Notes: a model not told the origin generated them from the letters alone. A DNA stretch of 59,212 bases from Planotetraspora kaengkrachanensis (GCF_016862895.1 NZ_BONV01000029.1:1-59212), one strand, 5' to 3'. Positions 17,673 to 27,208 are shown, counted from the first letter of the stretch. Numbers and translations are program-made.

Positions 17673-18757
17673 CCGCGCCGCGCCATCTGGGCGAAGCCCG
17701 GCTTGATCACGTCGTTGATGAGGGCGAGCCGTTCGTCGAACGGGATGAAGGCCGACTTCATCGCGTTGACCGTGAACCACTGCAGGTCGTCCCAGCCGTA
17801 CCCGAACGCGTCGACCAGTGAGGCGAACTCCCGCGACACGCTGGTGTCGCTCATCAGCCGGTTGTCGGTGTTGACGGTGACGCGGAAGTGCAGCCGCCGC
17901 AGCAGCCCGATCGGATGCTCGGCGATCGACGGAGCGGCCCCCGTCTGGACGTTGGACGCGGGGCACATCTCGAGGGGGATGCGCTTGTCGCGCACGTACG
18001 CGGCCAGCCTGCCGAGCTTGGCCTCGCCGTCGCCCGACACCGCGACGTCGTCGATGATGCGGACGCCGTGGCCGAGCCGGTCGGCGCCGCACCACTGGAT
18101 GGCCTGCCAGATCGAGGGCAGCCCGAAGGCCTCACCCGCGTGGATGGTGAAGTGCGCGTTCTCCCGCTGCAGGTACTCGAACGCGTCGAGGTGACGCGTG
18201 GGCGGGTAGCCCGCCTCGGCGCCCGCGATGTCGAAGCCGACCACGCCGACGTCGCGGTAGCGCACCGCGAGCTCGGCGATCTCCATCGACCTCGCCTGGT
18301 GCCGCATCGCGGTGAGCAGCGTGCCGACCCGGATCCTGGGCCGGCCGTCCGGGCCCGCCGACCCCGCGCGGAAGCCCTCCAGCACGGCCTGTACGACCTC
18401 GTCGAGGCTGAGGCCCCCGGAGGTGTGCAGCTCCGGGGCGTACCTGACCTCCGCGTAGACGACACCGTCGTCGGCCAGGTCCTGGGCACACTCCGCGGCG
18501 ACCCTCTCGAGCGCCTCGCGTGTCTGCATGACACCCACGGTGTGCGTGAAGGTCTCCAGGTAACGCTCGAGCGAGCCCGAGTCCGAGACCTCACGGAACC
18601 AGGACCCGAGCGCGCCGGCGTCGGTCGTCGGCAGCGTGTGACCGCAGTCGCGGGCCAGATCGATGATCGTCGCAGGACGGAGACCGCCGTCCAGATGGTC
18701 GTGCAGCAGCACCTTGGGGACCGCGCGGATCTCCTCAAGAGTCGGCAGCCGGCTCAT
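17669..18757 (-). CDS. add: Adenosine deaminase
   Basis: 362-residue metal-dependent hydrolase converting adenosine or deoxyadenosine to inosine, which the nearby PNP can split. Zn-binding HDHLDGG near residue 19, HAGEAFG, the catalytic DRLGHG and the NTDNRLMS motif are present; length is normal. ATG with GAGGAGG eight bases upstream. Coupled by a 4-base overlap to the PH-like gene downstream; the cupin and lipoprotein genes lie upstream on the same strand. Confidence 0.95.
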   Translation of the reverse strand: MSRLPTLEEIRAVPKVLLHDHLDGGLRPATIIDLARDCGHTLPTTDAGALGSWFREVSDSGSLERYLETFTHTVGVMQTREALERVAAECAQDLADDGVVYAEVRYAPELHTSGGLSLDEVVQAVLEGFRAGSAGPDGRPRIRVGTLLTAMRHQARSMEIAELAVRYRDVGVVGFDIAGAEAGYPPTRHLDAFEYLQRENAHFTIHAGEAFGLPSIWQAIQWCGADRLGHGVRIIDDVAVSGDGEAKLGRLAAYVRDKRIPLEMCPASNVQTGAAPSIAEHPIGLLRRLHFRVTVNTDNRLMSDTSVSREFASLVDAFGYGWDDLQWFTVNAMKSAFIPFDERLALINDVIKPGFAQMARRG

Positions 18758-18836
18758 GCGCCCTCCTCGCTCCCGTCACTCATCCCTCAACCCTACCTTC
18801 GCCGACATGGGCGATCTCGCAGGATATGACGGGAGA

Positions 18837-19190
18837 TCACTCGTCCCGGTTGGCCGTCTCGGGCGAGAAGGCGGGAAGGCAGATGGCGACGTATTCGGCG
18901 CCGGAGGGCCCCGAGCTGTACCGGATCTTCTCCCCCGCGTCGCTGGAGAACGCCTGACCGGCCTCCACGACCGTGGTGCCCCCGGCGTGCTCGACGATCA
19001 CCGATCCCTTGAGGACCACGGTGTACTCGGCGAACCCCGGTGTCTGCGCCGGCTCCTCCCATCCGGGGGGCGCCACCATGTGCGCGATGGACACCTGGTC
19101 GTCGCCGCTGTTCACGCGGCCGAAGTACTCATCTATCAGCTTGCCGCCGGGCACGGGAACGCGTGCCGGCGCGTCGATCTTCCTGACCAT
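18837..19190 (-). CDS. Small cupin-domain protein
   Basis: 117 residues forming a single cupin barrel: FAEYTVVLKGSVIVEHAG for the first half and VEAGQAFSSDAGEKIRYSS for the second. The usual metal-binding His residues of cupin motif 1 are not evident, so it may bind a ligand rather than catalyse. It starts 13 bases after the stop of the lipoprotein gene on the same strand, suggesting an operon. No specific function can be assigned. Confidence 0.75.
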   Translation of the reverse strand: MVRKIDAPARVPVPGGKLIDEYFGRVNSGDDQVSIAHMVAPPGWEEPAQTPGFAEYTVVLKGSVIVEHAGGTTVVEAGQAFSSDAGEKIRYSSGPSGAEYVAICLPAFSPETANRDE

Positions 19191-19203
19191 GCCGTCCAGT
19201 GTG

Positions 19204-19878
19204 TCAGTGCGCCACGTCGATCACGAGCCGGGTCGGCGACGACTGCTCGGACACGCGGAAGCCGGCCTTGTGCTTGAGCACGAGCCCGACGCCGACCACG
19301 CCTTCGAAGTCGCCGGTCTTGACGACGTGGGTGACGTTCGGCAGCTTGGCGGCGACCTCACGCGGGCCCTTCCAGGTCGGCCGGCCCGCGTCGTCGTGCG
19401 CGTAGGCGGGGAACAGCGTCACCTGGAGGTAGGCACCCCCCTTGATCTTGACGACGGCTCCCGAGCCGTCCTGGACGAGCCTGGGCACGAACTTGACCGC
19501 GTAGCCGGTCCTCGCCCCCGCGAAGTCGACGACGACACGGTCGAAGGCCGGGTGGCGCGCGTACCTGACTCCGGTGACCGTGGGAGGGGGCACGGGGGAA
19601 CGTTCCACACTGATCGGCGCCGTCGAGGACGGCGGCGGAGGGGCGGCGGGCCTGGGCTGAGTGACGGGCTTCGCCGACGCGGTCGGCGTGGTCGGGACGC
19701 CCTCGGCGGGTGACTCGACGGGCTCGGGCGTGTCCTCTCCGCCCGTGTCCGGGGATGTGGGGGCGGACGCGGCCGGAGTCCCTCCCTGGGACGGCAAGGC
19801 CGACGACTCCGCCGAGGTGCCTGCGCAGGCCACCAGGCCGGCGAGGGGCAGCGCCGCAAGGGCGAGACGGGTCTTCAT
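19204..19878 (-). CDS. AMIN-like domain lipoprotein
   Basis: 224 residues. Lipoprotein signal with lipobox LVAC at residues 16-19 (MKTRLALAALPLAGLVAC), a Pro/Ser/Thr/Ala-rich linker of about 80 residues, then a beta-rich AMIN-like domain (FDRVVVDFAG to RLVIDVAH) of the type that binds peptidoglycan or cell-surface glycans. ATG 19878 is chosen over 19974 because only this start gives a lipoprotein signal. Likely anchored on the outer face of the membrane. Confidence 0.8.
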   Translation of the reverse strand: MKTRLALAALPLAGLVACAGTSAESSALPSQGGTPAASAPTSPDTGGEDTPEPVESPAEGVPTTPTASAKPVTQPRPAAPPPPSSTAPISVERSPVPPPTVTGVRYARHPAFDRVVVDFAGARTGYAVKFVPRLVQDGSGAVVKIKGGAYLQVTLFPAYAHDDAGRPTWKGPREVAAKLPNVTHVVKTGDFEGVVGVGLVLKHKAGFRVSEQSSPTRLVIDVAH

Positions 19879-20016
19879 GGCGAACGGCTCTCTTTCTCCT
19901 GATCCTGACCCATTAGACGTGATGATCAAGCGCTCGGTTCGCGAGTTCGCCGGAAAACATGGCCTGAGCAGCAAAGATCAGCTATATGCTTTTCCGGCTA
20001 GAAAGCGAGGAAAGCC

Positions 20017-22206
20017 GTGAACGTCCCACCTGGTGCCCGGCCCTTCCCGAACGCTCCGACGGGAGCGGCCGCCAGGGACCTCCCCGGCTTCGACGCCTTC
20101 GCCGCGGACCAGGCCCCCGCCCTCGCCCGTACGGCTTTCCTGCTCACCGGGGACGGCAGGGCCGCACGCCTGCTGGTCGTCGCGGCGGTCACCTCGGTCG
20201 CCAACCGGTGGAGCACTCTGCGGTGGTCCTCACCCGCCCGGGCGGCGACGAGGGAGCTGTTCGCGGCCTTCCTGACCCGCCCCCCGAAGGCGGTGCCGAT
20301 CGTGACCCGGCCTCCGAGCGGCGAGCCGGGGACCTGGCAGGGGGCACGGCAGGACGACGAGGGCCTCCTTCCGCTGGCAGAGGCGCTGGGGGCGCTGACC
20401 CCTCGCCGCCGTGCGCTGATCGTGGCGCGCTTCCACGTGGGCGTGCCGGTGGAACTGGCGGCCGCCCTGTGCCGCGTGGACGTCCGCACGGCCTGGGCAG
20501 AGATCGGCGCCGCCCTGTCCGAGCTGATCGGCCGACTGCCCGTCCTCACGGCCGCTCCCGGTCCGGCCCCGGCCTCCGCCGCGCCCGCCGAGCCGCTACC
20601 TGCCGAGCCGCTACCTGCCGAGCCGGACGAGAGCGGCGCCACCGAAGCACCGGCCGCGGCGAGCATGGCGACCCGGGAAGGCGCCGCCGGCCCTGAGCCC
20701 GCGAGCACCCCCTGGGCTGCCCCTGAGCCCTCGAGTTCGCCCTGGGCGCCCCCCGCGCCCCAGAGCGCGCGCTGGGCCGCCCCCGAGCAACGGAACACCC
20801 CTGCGGCCTCCTGGGCGCCGCCGGCGCCCCCGGTGCCCCACAGCGGCCCGCACGGCGTCCCCGCCGGCCCGCACGGCGTCCCGGCCGGCCCGCCTCCGGT
20901 CGCCGCCACGCGGCCACCTGTCGCCGCCCCACCGCACGCGAGGCCGCACCCGGCCCCCCTCCCGGGGCCTCTGGTGGCCGAGGACCCTGCGCACGAGGCG
21001 CTGCGCCGCCACATCCACCTGCTCGCCGCGCAGGCCCCCGCCGTCGACGTCCCCGGTGTCACCGGCGAGATCCTCCGTACGGCACGGCGGCGGCGCATAC
21101 GGCGGCGCGTGGTGGGCGCGACGGCCGGGATCACGGTGGCGGCGCTCGTCGGCACCGCCGTCATCGCGGGGATGTCCGCCCTGGTCGACGGGGTCCGCGA
21201 CAGCGCCCGCCGTGCGGACCCCGGCCTTCAGGCCATCGACGACGGCGGCGACCACGGCGAGGACGGCGGCGCCCGATCCAAGCTCGACGATCTGCCCGGC
21301 ACGGTCGCCGGCTCGTTCCAGTACGCCTACCGGCCTTACTGCGACCCCGACGACTCGATGTTCGGCGAGGAGACGGGCGACTGCACGAGCTGGCGTGTCC
21401 TGGGCGGGGCAGTCGAATGGCGCATCCCCGATGCGGAGACCCGCGCCGACCGCGCGTTGTTCGCGATCAGCTCGAACGGCCACCGCCTGGCCTACTACGA
21501 CACCCGGCTGTCCTCCCTGGTCATGGCGGACGTGGACGACACCCGGCCGCAGACGACCGACCTCGTCCCGGACCCCGGCCAGATGGACTACGGCACCGAT
21601 CTGCTGTTCTCGCCCAAGGGGCGGTGGCTTGCCGTCGACTTCGGACAGGACAGGGGCGCACCCGCGCCCCGGCTGCACGACTTCTCCACGCACCGGACCT
21701 GGCCCCTGCCGCTGTACATGGATCTCCTGGCCGTCTCCGACGACGGCACGGTCACCGCCACGATGACCGACGACGTGAAGAACGAGGCCGGCCGCGTACA
21801 CACCACCACCCTCGTCCGGATGCGGCCGGACGGCCACGTGCTGAGCCGCGTACGTGTGGAGCCTGAGTTGTTCGACAACGGTGAGGCGCTGTCCGGCGAC
21901 GGCAGGGTCCTCGCCCTCTCCGTGGAGTCGGCCCATCCGAGAGACGACGGGCAGAACCGGCTGGTCATGCTCGACGCACGCACCGGAAAGGTCCGCGCTC
22001 TGCTGGATGCGGCCCTTCCGATGTACACCTACATCGACGACATCCGTGGCTGGGTGAACGATCGCGAGGTCCTCGTCGACGTTTCCGACGACGATGACGA
22101 GTACTACACCTACGTCGTCGACGTGACCACGGGATCCGTACGGGAGATCAGCGACACCGCCCAGTACGGCACCACCGAGGTGTGGGCCGCCGGGACGCTC
22201 GAATAG
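20017..22206 (+). CDS. ECF-sigma-like protein fused to a TM segment and beta-propeller
   Basis: 729 residues in three parts. Residues about 25-95 resemble region 2 of SigE-type ECF factors (ALARTAFLLTGDGRAARLLV) and about 117-175 resemble region 4 (ALTPRRRALIVARFHVGVPV...AAALCRVDVRTAW). A Pro/Ala linker with small internal repeats follows, then a basic stretch (TARRRRIRRRVV) and one membrane segment at about 365-390. About 310 extracytoplasmic residues hold repeated DG/blade-like strands (SSNGHRLAYYD, SPKGRWLAVDFG, SDDGTVTATM, SGDGRVLAL) like a TolB/WD40 propeller. GTG start with GAGGAAAG. The region 2 motifs are degenerate, so it may be a membrane-tethered regulator rather than an active sigma factor. 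Confidence 0.75.
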   Translation: MNVPPGARPFPNAPTGAAARDLPGFDAFAADQAPALARTAFLLTGDGRAARLLVVAAVTSVANRWSTLRWSSPARAATRELFAAFLTRPPKAVPIVTRPPSGEPGTWQGARQDDEGLLPLAEALGALTPRRRALIVARFHVGVPVELAAALCRVDVRTAWAEIGAALSELIGRLPVLTAAPGPAPASAAPAEPLPAEPLPAEPDESGATEAPAAASMATREGAAGPEPASTPWAAPEPSSSPWAPPAPQSARWAAPEQRNTPAASWAPPAPPVPHSGPHGVPAGPHGVPAGPPPVAATRPPVAAPPHARPHPAPLPGPLVAEDPAHEALRRHIHLLAAQAPAVDVPGVTGEILRTARRRRIRRRVVGATAGITVAALVGTAVIAGMSALVDGVRDSARRADPGLQAIDDGGDHGEDGGARSKLDDLPGTVAGSFQYAYRPYCDPDDSMFGEETGDCTSWRVLGGAVEWRIPDAETRADRALFAISSNGHRLAYYDTRLSSLVMADVDDTRPQTTDLVPDPGQMDYGTDLLFSPKGRWLAVDFGQDRGAPAPRLHDFSTHRTWPLPLYMDLLAVSDDGTVTATMTDDVKNEAGRVHTTTLVRMRPDGHVLSRVRVEPELFDNGEALSGDGRVLALSVESAHPRDDGQNRLVMLDARTGKVRALLDAALPMYTYIDDIRGWVNDREVLVDVSDDDDEYYTYVVDVTTGSVREISDTAQYGTTEVWAAGTLE

Positions 22207-22212
22207 GCCGAA

Positions 22213-22238
22213 GGGGCGCCCCGGCACCGGGACGCCCC
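22213..22238. terminator. Hairpin between convergent genes
   Basis: GGGGCG and CGCCCC arms with an inner CCC/GGG pairing and one mismatch, loop of six bases. No strong T-run on either side. Position between the convergent sigma-like and MFS genes favours a bidirectional terminator. Confidence 0.4.
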
Positions 22239-22251
22239 CACGATCCGGCGA

Positions 22252-23667
22252 TCAGATCATCTCGTAGACCTTCTCCTCCGAGGTGGTCCGCACGCGGGAC
22301 CGGAACCGCACGCCCGTCAGGGCGACGACGAGCCCGACGAGCGCGAACGCGACCGACACCGTGATCGCCGCCTTGAAGCCCCCGATCGGGTCGGACTGCG
22401 TGCCAGACGTCAGCACCGCGGTCACGACCGCCAGGACGACGGCTCCTCCGACCTGGCCCGACGTGTTGAGCAACCCCGAGGCGAGGCCCTGCTCCTCGTC
22501 GCGGACGCCGTTCGTGGCCTGGATGTTGAGCGAGGGGAAGGTCAGCGCGAACGCGATGCCGAGCAGGACCATGCCGGGCAGCACCATCGTGGCCAGGCTG
22601 GGGTGCTCGTCGATCCTGAGGAACTGGACGTAGCCGGCGATCAGGGAGAGCGTGCCGAGGGCGATCAGCTTGGCCGTACCGAACCGGTCGGCCAGCTTGC
22701 CCATCTTCGTCGAGGTGATCGCCACCAGAAGGCCGGCCGGCAGGAACGCGAGGGCGGTGTGCAGGGCGCTCCAGTCGAGCAGGTTCTGGAAGTACTGCAT
22801 GGCGACGAACTGGAAGCCCACGTACGAGCCGAACAGGATCACGAGCCCGATGTTCGCCCGTACGAGCGGCGCCGAACGCAGGATGCCCAGGCGGACCAGG
22901 GGATGCCTCACCCGGCGTTCGATCACGACGAACAGGGCGATCAGCGCGACGACCCCGACGGCGGACAGGGTGGTGCGGACCACGCTGACCTGCGGCGCCT
23001 CCACGACGGTGAAGACCAGGAGCAGCATGGCCGCCGTGATCGCGGCCGCGCCCAGCAGGTCGTGCCCGCCCTCGCCGCGTTCCCCATCGCGGCGGAGCAG
23101 TCGCAGGCCCGCGACGAGGGCGATGATGGCGAACGGCACCGGCATGAGGAACGTCCAGCGCCAGCCGATCTCGGTCAGCAGGCCCGACAGCACCAGGCCG
23201 AGGGAGAAGCCGCTGGCGCCACAGGCGGAGAAGATGCTCAGCGCCCGGTTGCGGGCGGGCCCCTCGGCGAAGGTCGTCGTGATGATGGACAGGGCGGCCG
23301 GAGCGGTGAAGGCCGCGCTGACGCCCTTCACGAAGCGGGCGGCGATCAGCAGGGTTCCGTCGGTCATGAGCCCGCCGAGCAGCGAGGCGACGGCGAAGAC
23401 GGCCAGGGCCGTGAGGAACACCCTGCGCCGGCCGAGCAGGTCGGCGGTCCGGCCCCCGAGAAGCAACAGGCCGCCGTACCCCAGCACGTAACCGCTCACC
23501 ACCCACTGCAGCGACGAGGTGGTCATACCGAGGTCGGACTGGATGGCGGGCAGGGCGACGCCCACCATCGAGACGTCGAGGGCATCGAGGAACAGGACTA
23601 CACACAGAACCGAGAGGGCACCCCACAGGCGCGCCCCCCAGCGCTCATCCTTAACAGGAGGGGTCAT
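22252..23667 (-). CDS. MFS drug-resistance transporter (EmrB/QacA type)
   Basis: 471 residues with about 14 hydrophobic segments and the DHA2-family signatures LDALDVSMVGVALPAI (first helix) and GYGGLLLLGGRTADLLGRRRVF (motif A loop between helices 2 and 3). A proton-driven exporter of toxic compounds is expected; substrate unknown. ATG 23667 has AACAGGAGGGGTC just upstream. Divergent from a MarR gene with palindromic operators between, so expression is probably induced by the substrate. Confidence 0.88.
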   Translation of the reverse strand: MTPPVKDERWGARLWGALSVLCVVLFLDALDVSMVGVALPAIQSDLGMTTSSLQWVVSGYVLGYGGLLLLGGRTADLLGRRRVFLTALAVFAVASLLGGLMTDGTLLIAARFVKGVSAAFTAPAALSIITTTFAEGPARNRALSIFSACGASGFSLGLVLSGLLTEIGWRWTFLMPVPFAIIALVAGLRLLRRDGERGEGGHDLLGAAAITAAMLLLVFTVVEAPQVSVVRTTLSAVGVVALIALFVVIERRVRHPLVRLGILRSAPLVRANIGLVILFGSYVGFQFVAMQYFQNLLDWSALHTALAFLPAGLLVAITSTKMGKLADRFGTAKLIALGTLSLIAGYVQFLRIDEHPSLATMVLPGMVLLGIAFALTFPSLNIQATNGVRDEEQGLASGLLNTSGQVGGAVVLAVVTAVLTSGTQSDPIGGFKAAITVSVAFALVGLVVALTGVRFRSRVRTTSEEKVYEMI

Positions 23668-23688
23668 GGGGTAGAAGGTACATGCACA

Positions 23689-23731
23689 TGCATTGAATGC
23701 ACAAACATTTAATGCTTTTGCATATATTGCA
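23689..23731. promoter_or_regulatory. Two MarR-type operator boxes with overlapping promoter
   Basis: Two TGCA-N5-TGCA boxes, TGCATTGAATGCA (23689-23701) and TGCATATATTGCA (23719-23731), start 30 bases apart, about three helical turns. A plus-strand promoter, TTGCAT (23718-23723), 17 bases, TATGGT (23741-23746), overlaps the second box, so binding would shut off marR. The region is AT-rich against its surroundings. Confidence 0.6.
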
Positions 23732-23775
23732 CAATCATGGTATGGTCGCGCGCAGAAAGGCGGTCGTGAAGACGC

Positions 23776-24246
23776 ATGGATGACACCGGCTTCGTGGTTA
23801 TGGCATGGCGTGAGCTGCTCGCCCGGCACGCCCAGGTGTCGTGCGCGCTGGATCGCGAGCTCGGCGACAAGCACGGGCTCGGGGTGAGCGAGTTCGAGGT
23901 GCTCGACCGGATGGCCGAGGCCAGGAGCTGCGGCGACGACACGGCCAAGTTCAAGTTCCGGGTGCAGGAGCTGGCCGACCAGGTTCATCTCAGCCAGAGC
24001 GCGATGTCGCGGCTGATCGCCCGCCTGGAGCGCGAGGGCCTGGTCGCCCGGGCGATGTGCGCCGACGACCGGCGGGGCGTGTTCGTCCAGATCACCGAGG
24101 ACGGCCTCCGGCGGCAGGCCGAGGCCGCCCCGACACACCGGGCCGTGCTCAGCTCGGAGCTCTTCCCCCACCTCGCGAACGTGCGATGCCTGGACAACGC
24201 CCCGGACGCGGAGCACAGCGGCTCCGCGCCCGTCCCCTCCGCCTGA
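23776..24246 (+). CDS. MarR family transcriptional regulator
   Basis: 156 residues with the winged helix-turn-helix of the family: VQELADQVHLSQSAMSRLIARLEREGLVARAMCADDRRGVFVQITEDG, including the DxR wing. It probably represses itself and the divergent MFS exporter through the boxes at 23689-23731. ATG 23776 with weak GTGAAG; an internal ATG eight codons on is possible. The C-terminus (DAEHSGSAPVPSA) is longer and more polar than usual. Confidence 0.88.
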   Translation: MDDTGFVVMAWRELLARHAQVSCALDRELGDKHGLGVSEFEVLDRMAEARSCGDDTAKFKFRVQELADQVHLSQSAMSRLIARLEREGLVARAMCADDRRGVFVQITEDGLRRQAEAAPTHRAVLSSELFPHLANVRCLDNAPDAEHSGSAPVPSA

Positions 24247-24255
24247 CGGTGACGG

Positions 24256-25542
24256 CTACGCGGTGATCCGGCCGATGACCAGGGGAAGCAGGTCTGCTTC
24301 GCCGTCCGCGCCGATCGTGTAGGCGCCTTCCAGCGCCTCCAGCGCCCGCTCGAACCTCGCGGTCTCGTCCGCGTGCAACGTCATGAGGGGCTTGCCCTCG
24401 GTGACGACGTCGCCCGGCTTGGCGTGCAGCATGACGCCGGCTCCCGCCGACACCGGGTCCTCCTTGCGGGCCCTTCCCGCTCCCAGCCGCCAGGCGGCCA
24501 CGCCGACGGCCAGCGCGTCCAGCTTCGTCAACACCCCCGACGCGGGCGCGGTGATCTCGACGAACTCGCCCGACTTGGGCAGGGCCGCGTCGGGGTCGCC
24601 TCCCTGTGCGCTGATCATGCGCCGCCAGGCGTCCATCGCCGAGCCGTCCTTCAGCGCCTCCTCGGGGTCCTTGGCGCCCCGGACGCCCGCGGCCTCCAGC
24701 ATCTCCCGTGCCAGCCGTACGGTCAGCTCCACCACGTCGGAGGGGCCGCCTCCGGCGAGGACCTCGACCGCCTCCTCGACCTCCAGTGCGTTGCCCACGG
24801 CGTATCCCAGGGGGCGGTCCATGGCGGTGAGCAGGGCGACGGTCCGCACGCCCGCGTCCGTGCCGAGCTCGACCATCGTCCGCGCCAGTTCCCTGGCGTC
24901 GTCCACGTTCTTCATGAACGCGCCGGAACCCGCCTTCACGTCGAGCACCAGGGACCCGGTGCCTTCGGCGATCTTCTTCGACATGATCGACGACGCGATC
25001 AACGGGATCGACTCGACGGTGCCGGTGACGTCCCGCAGGGCGTACAGCTTCTTGTCCGCTGGGGCCAGGCCGCTGCCCGCCGCGCAGACGACCGCCCCTG
25101 CGGCGCGGATGACGTCCAGCATCTCGGCGTTGGACAGGGACGCGCGCCAGCCCGGAATGGACTCCAGCTTGTCGAGCGTGCCCCCGGTGTGGCCGAGCCC
25201 GCGGCCGGACAGCTGCGGGATGTAGGCGCCGCACGCCGCGACGAGCGGAGCCAGCGGCAAGGTGATCTTGTCGCCGACTCCGCCGGTGGAGTGCTTGTCC
25301 GCGGTGGGCCGGTCGAGGACGGACCAGTCCATCCGCTCCCCCGACCGGATCATGGCCTGGGTCCAGTCCGCGATCTCCCTGCGGTCCATCCCGTTGAGCA
25401 GGATCGCCATCAGCAACGACGACATCTGCTCGTCGGCCACCGCGCCCCGCGTGTACGCGTCGATCACCCAGTCGATCTGGGCGGTGGACAGCGCGCCACG
25501 CTCCCGCTTGGTGATGATGACGTCGATCGCGTCGAAACCCAT
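24256..25542 (-). CDS. deoA: Thymidine phosphorylase
   Basis: 428-residue pyrimidine nucleoside phosphorylase: thymidine (and probably uridine/deoxyuridine) plus phosphate to base and (deoxy)ribose 1-phosphate. The family signature SGRGLGHTGGTLDKLESIPG is present, as are phosphate-binding KHSTGGVGDK and the KAGSGAFMK loop. ATG 25542 gives MGFDAIDVI and has AGGGGGAAG upstream, so the longer frame to 25608 is rejected. Eight bases behind cdd, last gene of the nucleoside operon, convergent with marR. Confidence 0.94.
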   Translation of the reverse strand: MGFDAIDVIITKRERGALSTAQIDWVIDAYTRGAVADEQMSSLLMAILLNGMDRREIADWTQAMIRSGERMDWSVLDRPTADKHSTGGVGDKITLPLAPLVAACGAYIPQLSGRGLGHTGGTLDKLESIPGWRASLSNAEMLDVIRAAGAVVCAAGSGLAPADKKLYALRDVTGTVESIPLIASSIMSKKIAEGTGSLVLDVKAGSGAFMKNVDDARELARTMVELGTDAGVRTVALLTAMDRPLGYAVGNALEVEEAVEVLAGGGPSDVVELTVRLAREMLEAAGVRGAKDPEEALKDGSAMDAWRRMISAQGGDPDAALPKSGEFVEITAPASGVLTKLDALAVGVAAWRLGAGRARKEDPVSAGAGVMLHAKPGDVVTEGKPLMTLHADETARFERALEALEGAYTIGADGEADLLPLVIGRITA

Positions 25543-25550
25543 GCTTCCCC

Positions 25551-25940
25551 CTATCGCGACAGGTCGTCGGGGCCGAAGGCGAACGGCACGAGGTCCGCGA
25601 GCCGCCACGGCCCCTCAGGCGTCTCCACCAGCAACTCCGGCCCGCCGTGCTCGAAGAGCAGCTGGCGGCAGCGGCCGCACGGCATCAGCAGCTCACCGTG
25701 GCCGTCCACGCAGGTGAACGCCACGAGACGGCCGCCTCCGGTCGCGTGGAGCGCGGAGACCAGCCCGCATTCCGCGCACAGCCCGAGGCCGTACGACGCG
25801 TTCTCGACGTTGCACCCGGTGACGACGCGCCCGTCGTCGACGAGCGCTGCCGCGCCCACCGGGAACTTGGAGTACGGAGCGTACGCCTTCGCCATGGCCT
25901 CCCTGGCCTCGGCGTGAAGCGTCTCCCAGTCGATGGTCAT
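25551..25940 (-). CDS. cdd: Cytidine deaminase
   Basis: 129-residue zinc enzyme converting cytidine or deoxycytidine to uridine or deoxyuridine, which DeoA can then phosphorolyse. NVENASYG (substrate), CAECG (Zn Cys and catalytic Glu) and PCGRCRQ (two Zn Cys) are all present, typical of the short homotetrameric form. ATG overlaps the TGA of the upstream permease (ATGA, 25937-25940), showing translational coupling with the transporter. Confidence 0.95.
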   Translation of the reverse strand: MTIDWETLHAEAREAMAKAYAPYSKFPVGAAALVDDGRVVTGCNVENASYGLGLCAECGLVSALHATGGGRLVAFTCVDGHGELLMPCGRCRQLLFEHGGPELLVETPEGPWRLADLVPFAFGPDDLSR

Positions 25941-27208
25941 GTCGTCTGCCCCCTCCGGTACGGAATGCCGTCGGCGGCCGGCGGACGCAGCCGTTGCGAG
26001 GCCAGCGACAACACCAGCAGCGTGGTCAGGTAGGGGGTGAACGAGGTGAACTGCTCGGGCACCGTGTCCGTCACCGCGAACACCACGAAGACCACGACCG
26101 CGCCGATCCCCGTGATCAGCGCCGCCTTGTTGCGCCTCTGCCGTACGAGCTGGTAGACCGCCACGGCGGCGAGCAGCAGCGCGACGACGAACAGCAGCGC
26201 GTGGACCGAGGTCCCGCCCTGCCGGAGTTGCAGCGCGTCGGTGTATCCGAACAGTGCCGCGCCACCGGCGAGGCCTCCGGGCCGCCAGTTGCCGAAGATC
26301 ATGGCCGCGAGGCCGATGTATCCGCGGCCGCCTGTCTGCCCATCACGGTAGATACCCGCCGCCACAAGGGACAGGAACGCGCCGCCCAGCCCGGCGAGGC
26401 CGCCGGAGAAGAGCACCGCGATCCACTTGTACAGGTAGACGTTGACGCCGAGGGACTCCGCGGCGACGGGCCGCTCGCCGACCGACCGCACCCGCAGGCC
26501 GAACGCGGTGCGCCACAGCACGTAGTACGTCAGCGGCACGAGCAGGATCGCCAGGATCGTGAAGGCGGACACGTTCTGGGTGAGCCCGCGCAGCACTCCG
26601 GCGAAGTCGGAGAGCACGAACCAGTGCTTCGCCTCGAGCGTCCGCAGCGGTTCGCCGATCCACGGGACGCTCAGCGTGCTCATCGAGGGGAGCGGCGGGG
26701 ACTGCTTGGCGCCGCCGCCCGGCATCCCGTCGAAGACGAGCTTGGACAGGTACTGCGTGAAGCCGACGCCGACGATGTTGATCGCCACACCGGAGATGAT
26801 GTGGTCCACCCCGAAGGTGACGGTCGCGACGGCGTGGATCGCGCCGCCCAGCGCACCGCCGATCGCGCCCGCGACGACCCCGGCCCAGGGGTTGTCGAAC
26901 TGGAGCGCGCCCCAGGCGCCGAACCACGTGCCGAGGATCATCATGCCTTCGAGGCCGATGTTGACCACGCCGGCCCGCTCCGACCACAGGCCGCCGAGGG
27001 CCGCCAGCCCGATCGGCACGGCCAGGCCCAGCGCCGCGCTGACGGTGCCGCCCGAGGTGATGTCGTTCGCCCCCGTGACCATCCGCGCGACGGACAGCAG
27101 CACGATGAGGCCCGCGACGCCGAGCAGCAGCATCGGGAAGGTCAGCCTGAACCGCCGGTTCGGCGGCGCCTCCACGGGACGGTCCGCAGTGAGGCCCGTC
27201 GCGCTCAT
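25937..27208 (-). CDS. BMP-type nucleoside ABC transporter permease (second)
   Basis: 423 residues, about ten hydrophobic segments, of the inner-membrane permease family that pairs with PnrA/BMP lipoproteins. Typical strings are GGLWSERAGVVNIGLEGMM, FGVDHIISGVAINI and the C-terminal YIGLAAMIFGNW. ATG 27208 (GAGGAG seven bases upstream) is used; a start at 27289 would add a basic tail overlapping the first permease gene. Works with the permease at 27276 as a heterodimer. Operon with ATPase, cdd and deoA. Confidence 0.92.
   Translation of the reverse strand: MSATGLTADRPVEAPPNRRFRLTFPMLLLGVAGLIVLLSVARMVTGANDITSGGTVSAALGLAVPIGLAALGGLWSERAGVVNIGLEGMMILGTWFGAWGALQFDNPWAGVVAGAIGGALGGAIHAVATVTFGVDHIISGVAINIVGVGFTQYLSKLVFDGMPGGGAKQSPPLPSMSTLSVPWIGEPLRTLEAKHWFVLSDFAGVLRGLTQNVSAFTILAILLVPLTYYVLWRTAFGLRVRSVGERPVAAESLGVNVYLYKWIAVLFSGGLAGLGGAFLSLVAAGIYRDGQTGGRGYIGLAAMIFGNWRPGGLAGGAALFGYTDALQLRQGGTSVHALLFVVALLLAAVAVYQLVRQRRNKAALITGIGAVVVFVVFAVTDTVPEQFTSFTPYLTTLLVLSLASQRLRPPAADGIPYRRGQTT

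Noticed and set aside
17673-18095. Upstream extension of the PH-like protein to 18095
   Set aside because: It lies wholly inside add in another frame and is Arg-rich with no family likeness; the GTGA overlap at 17669-17672 gives a natural start.
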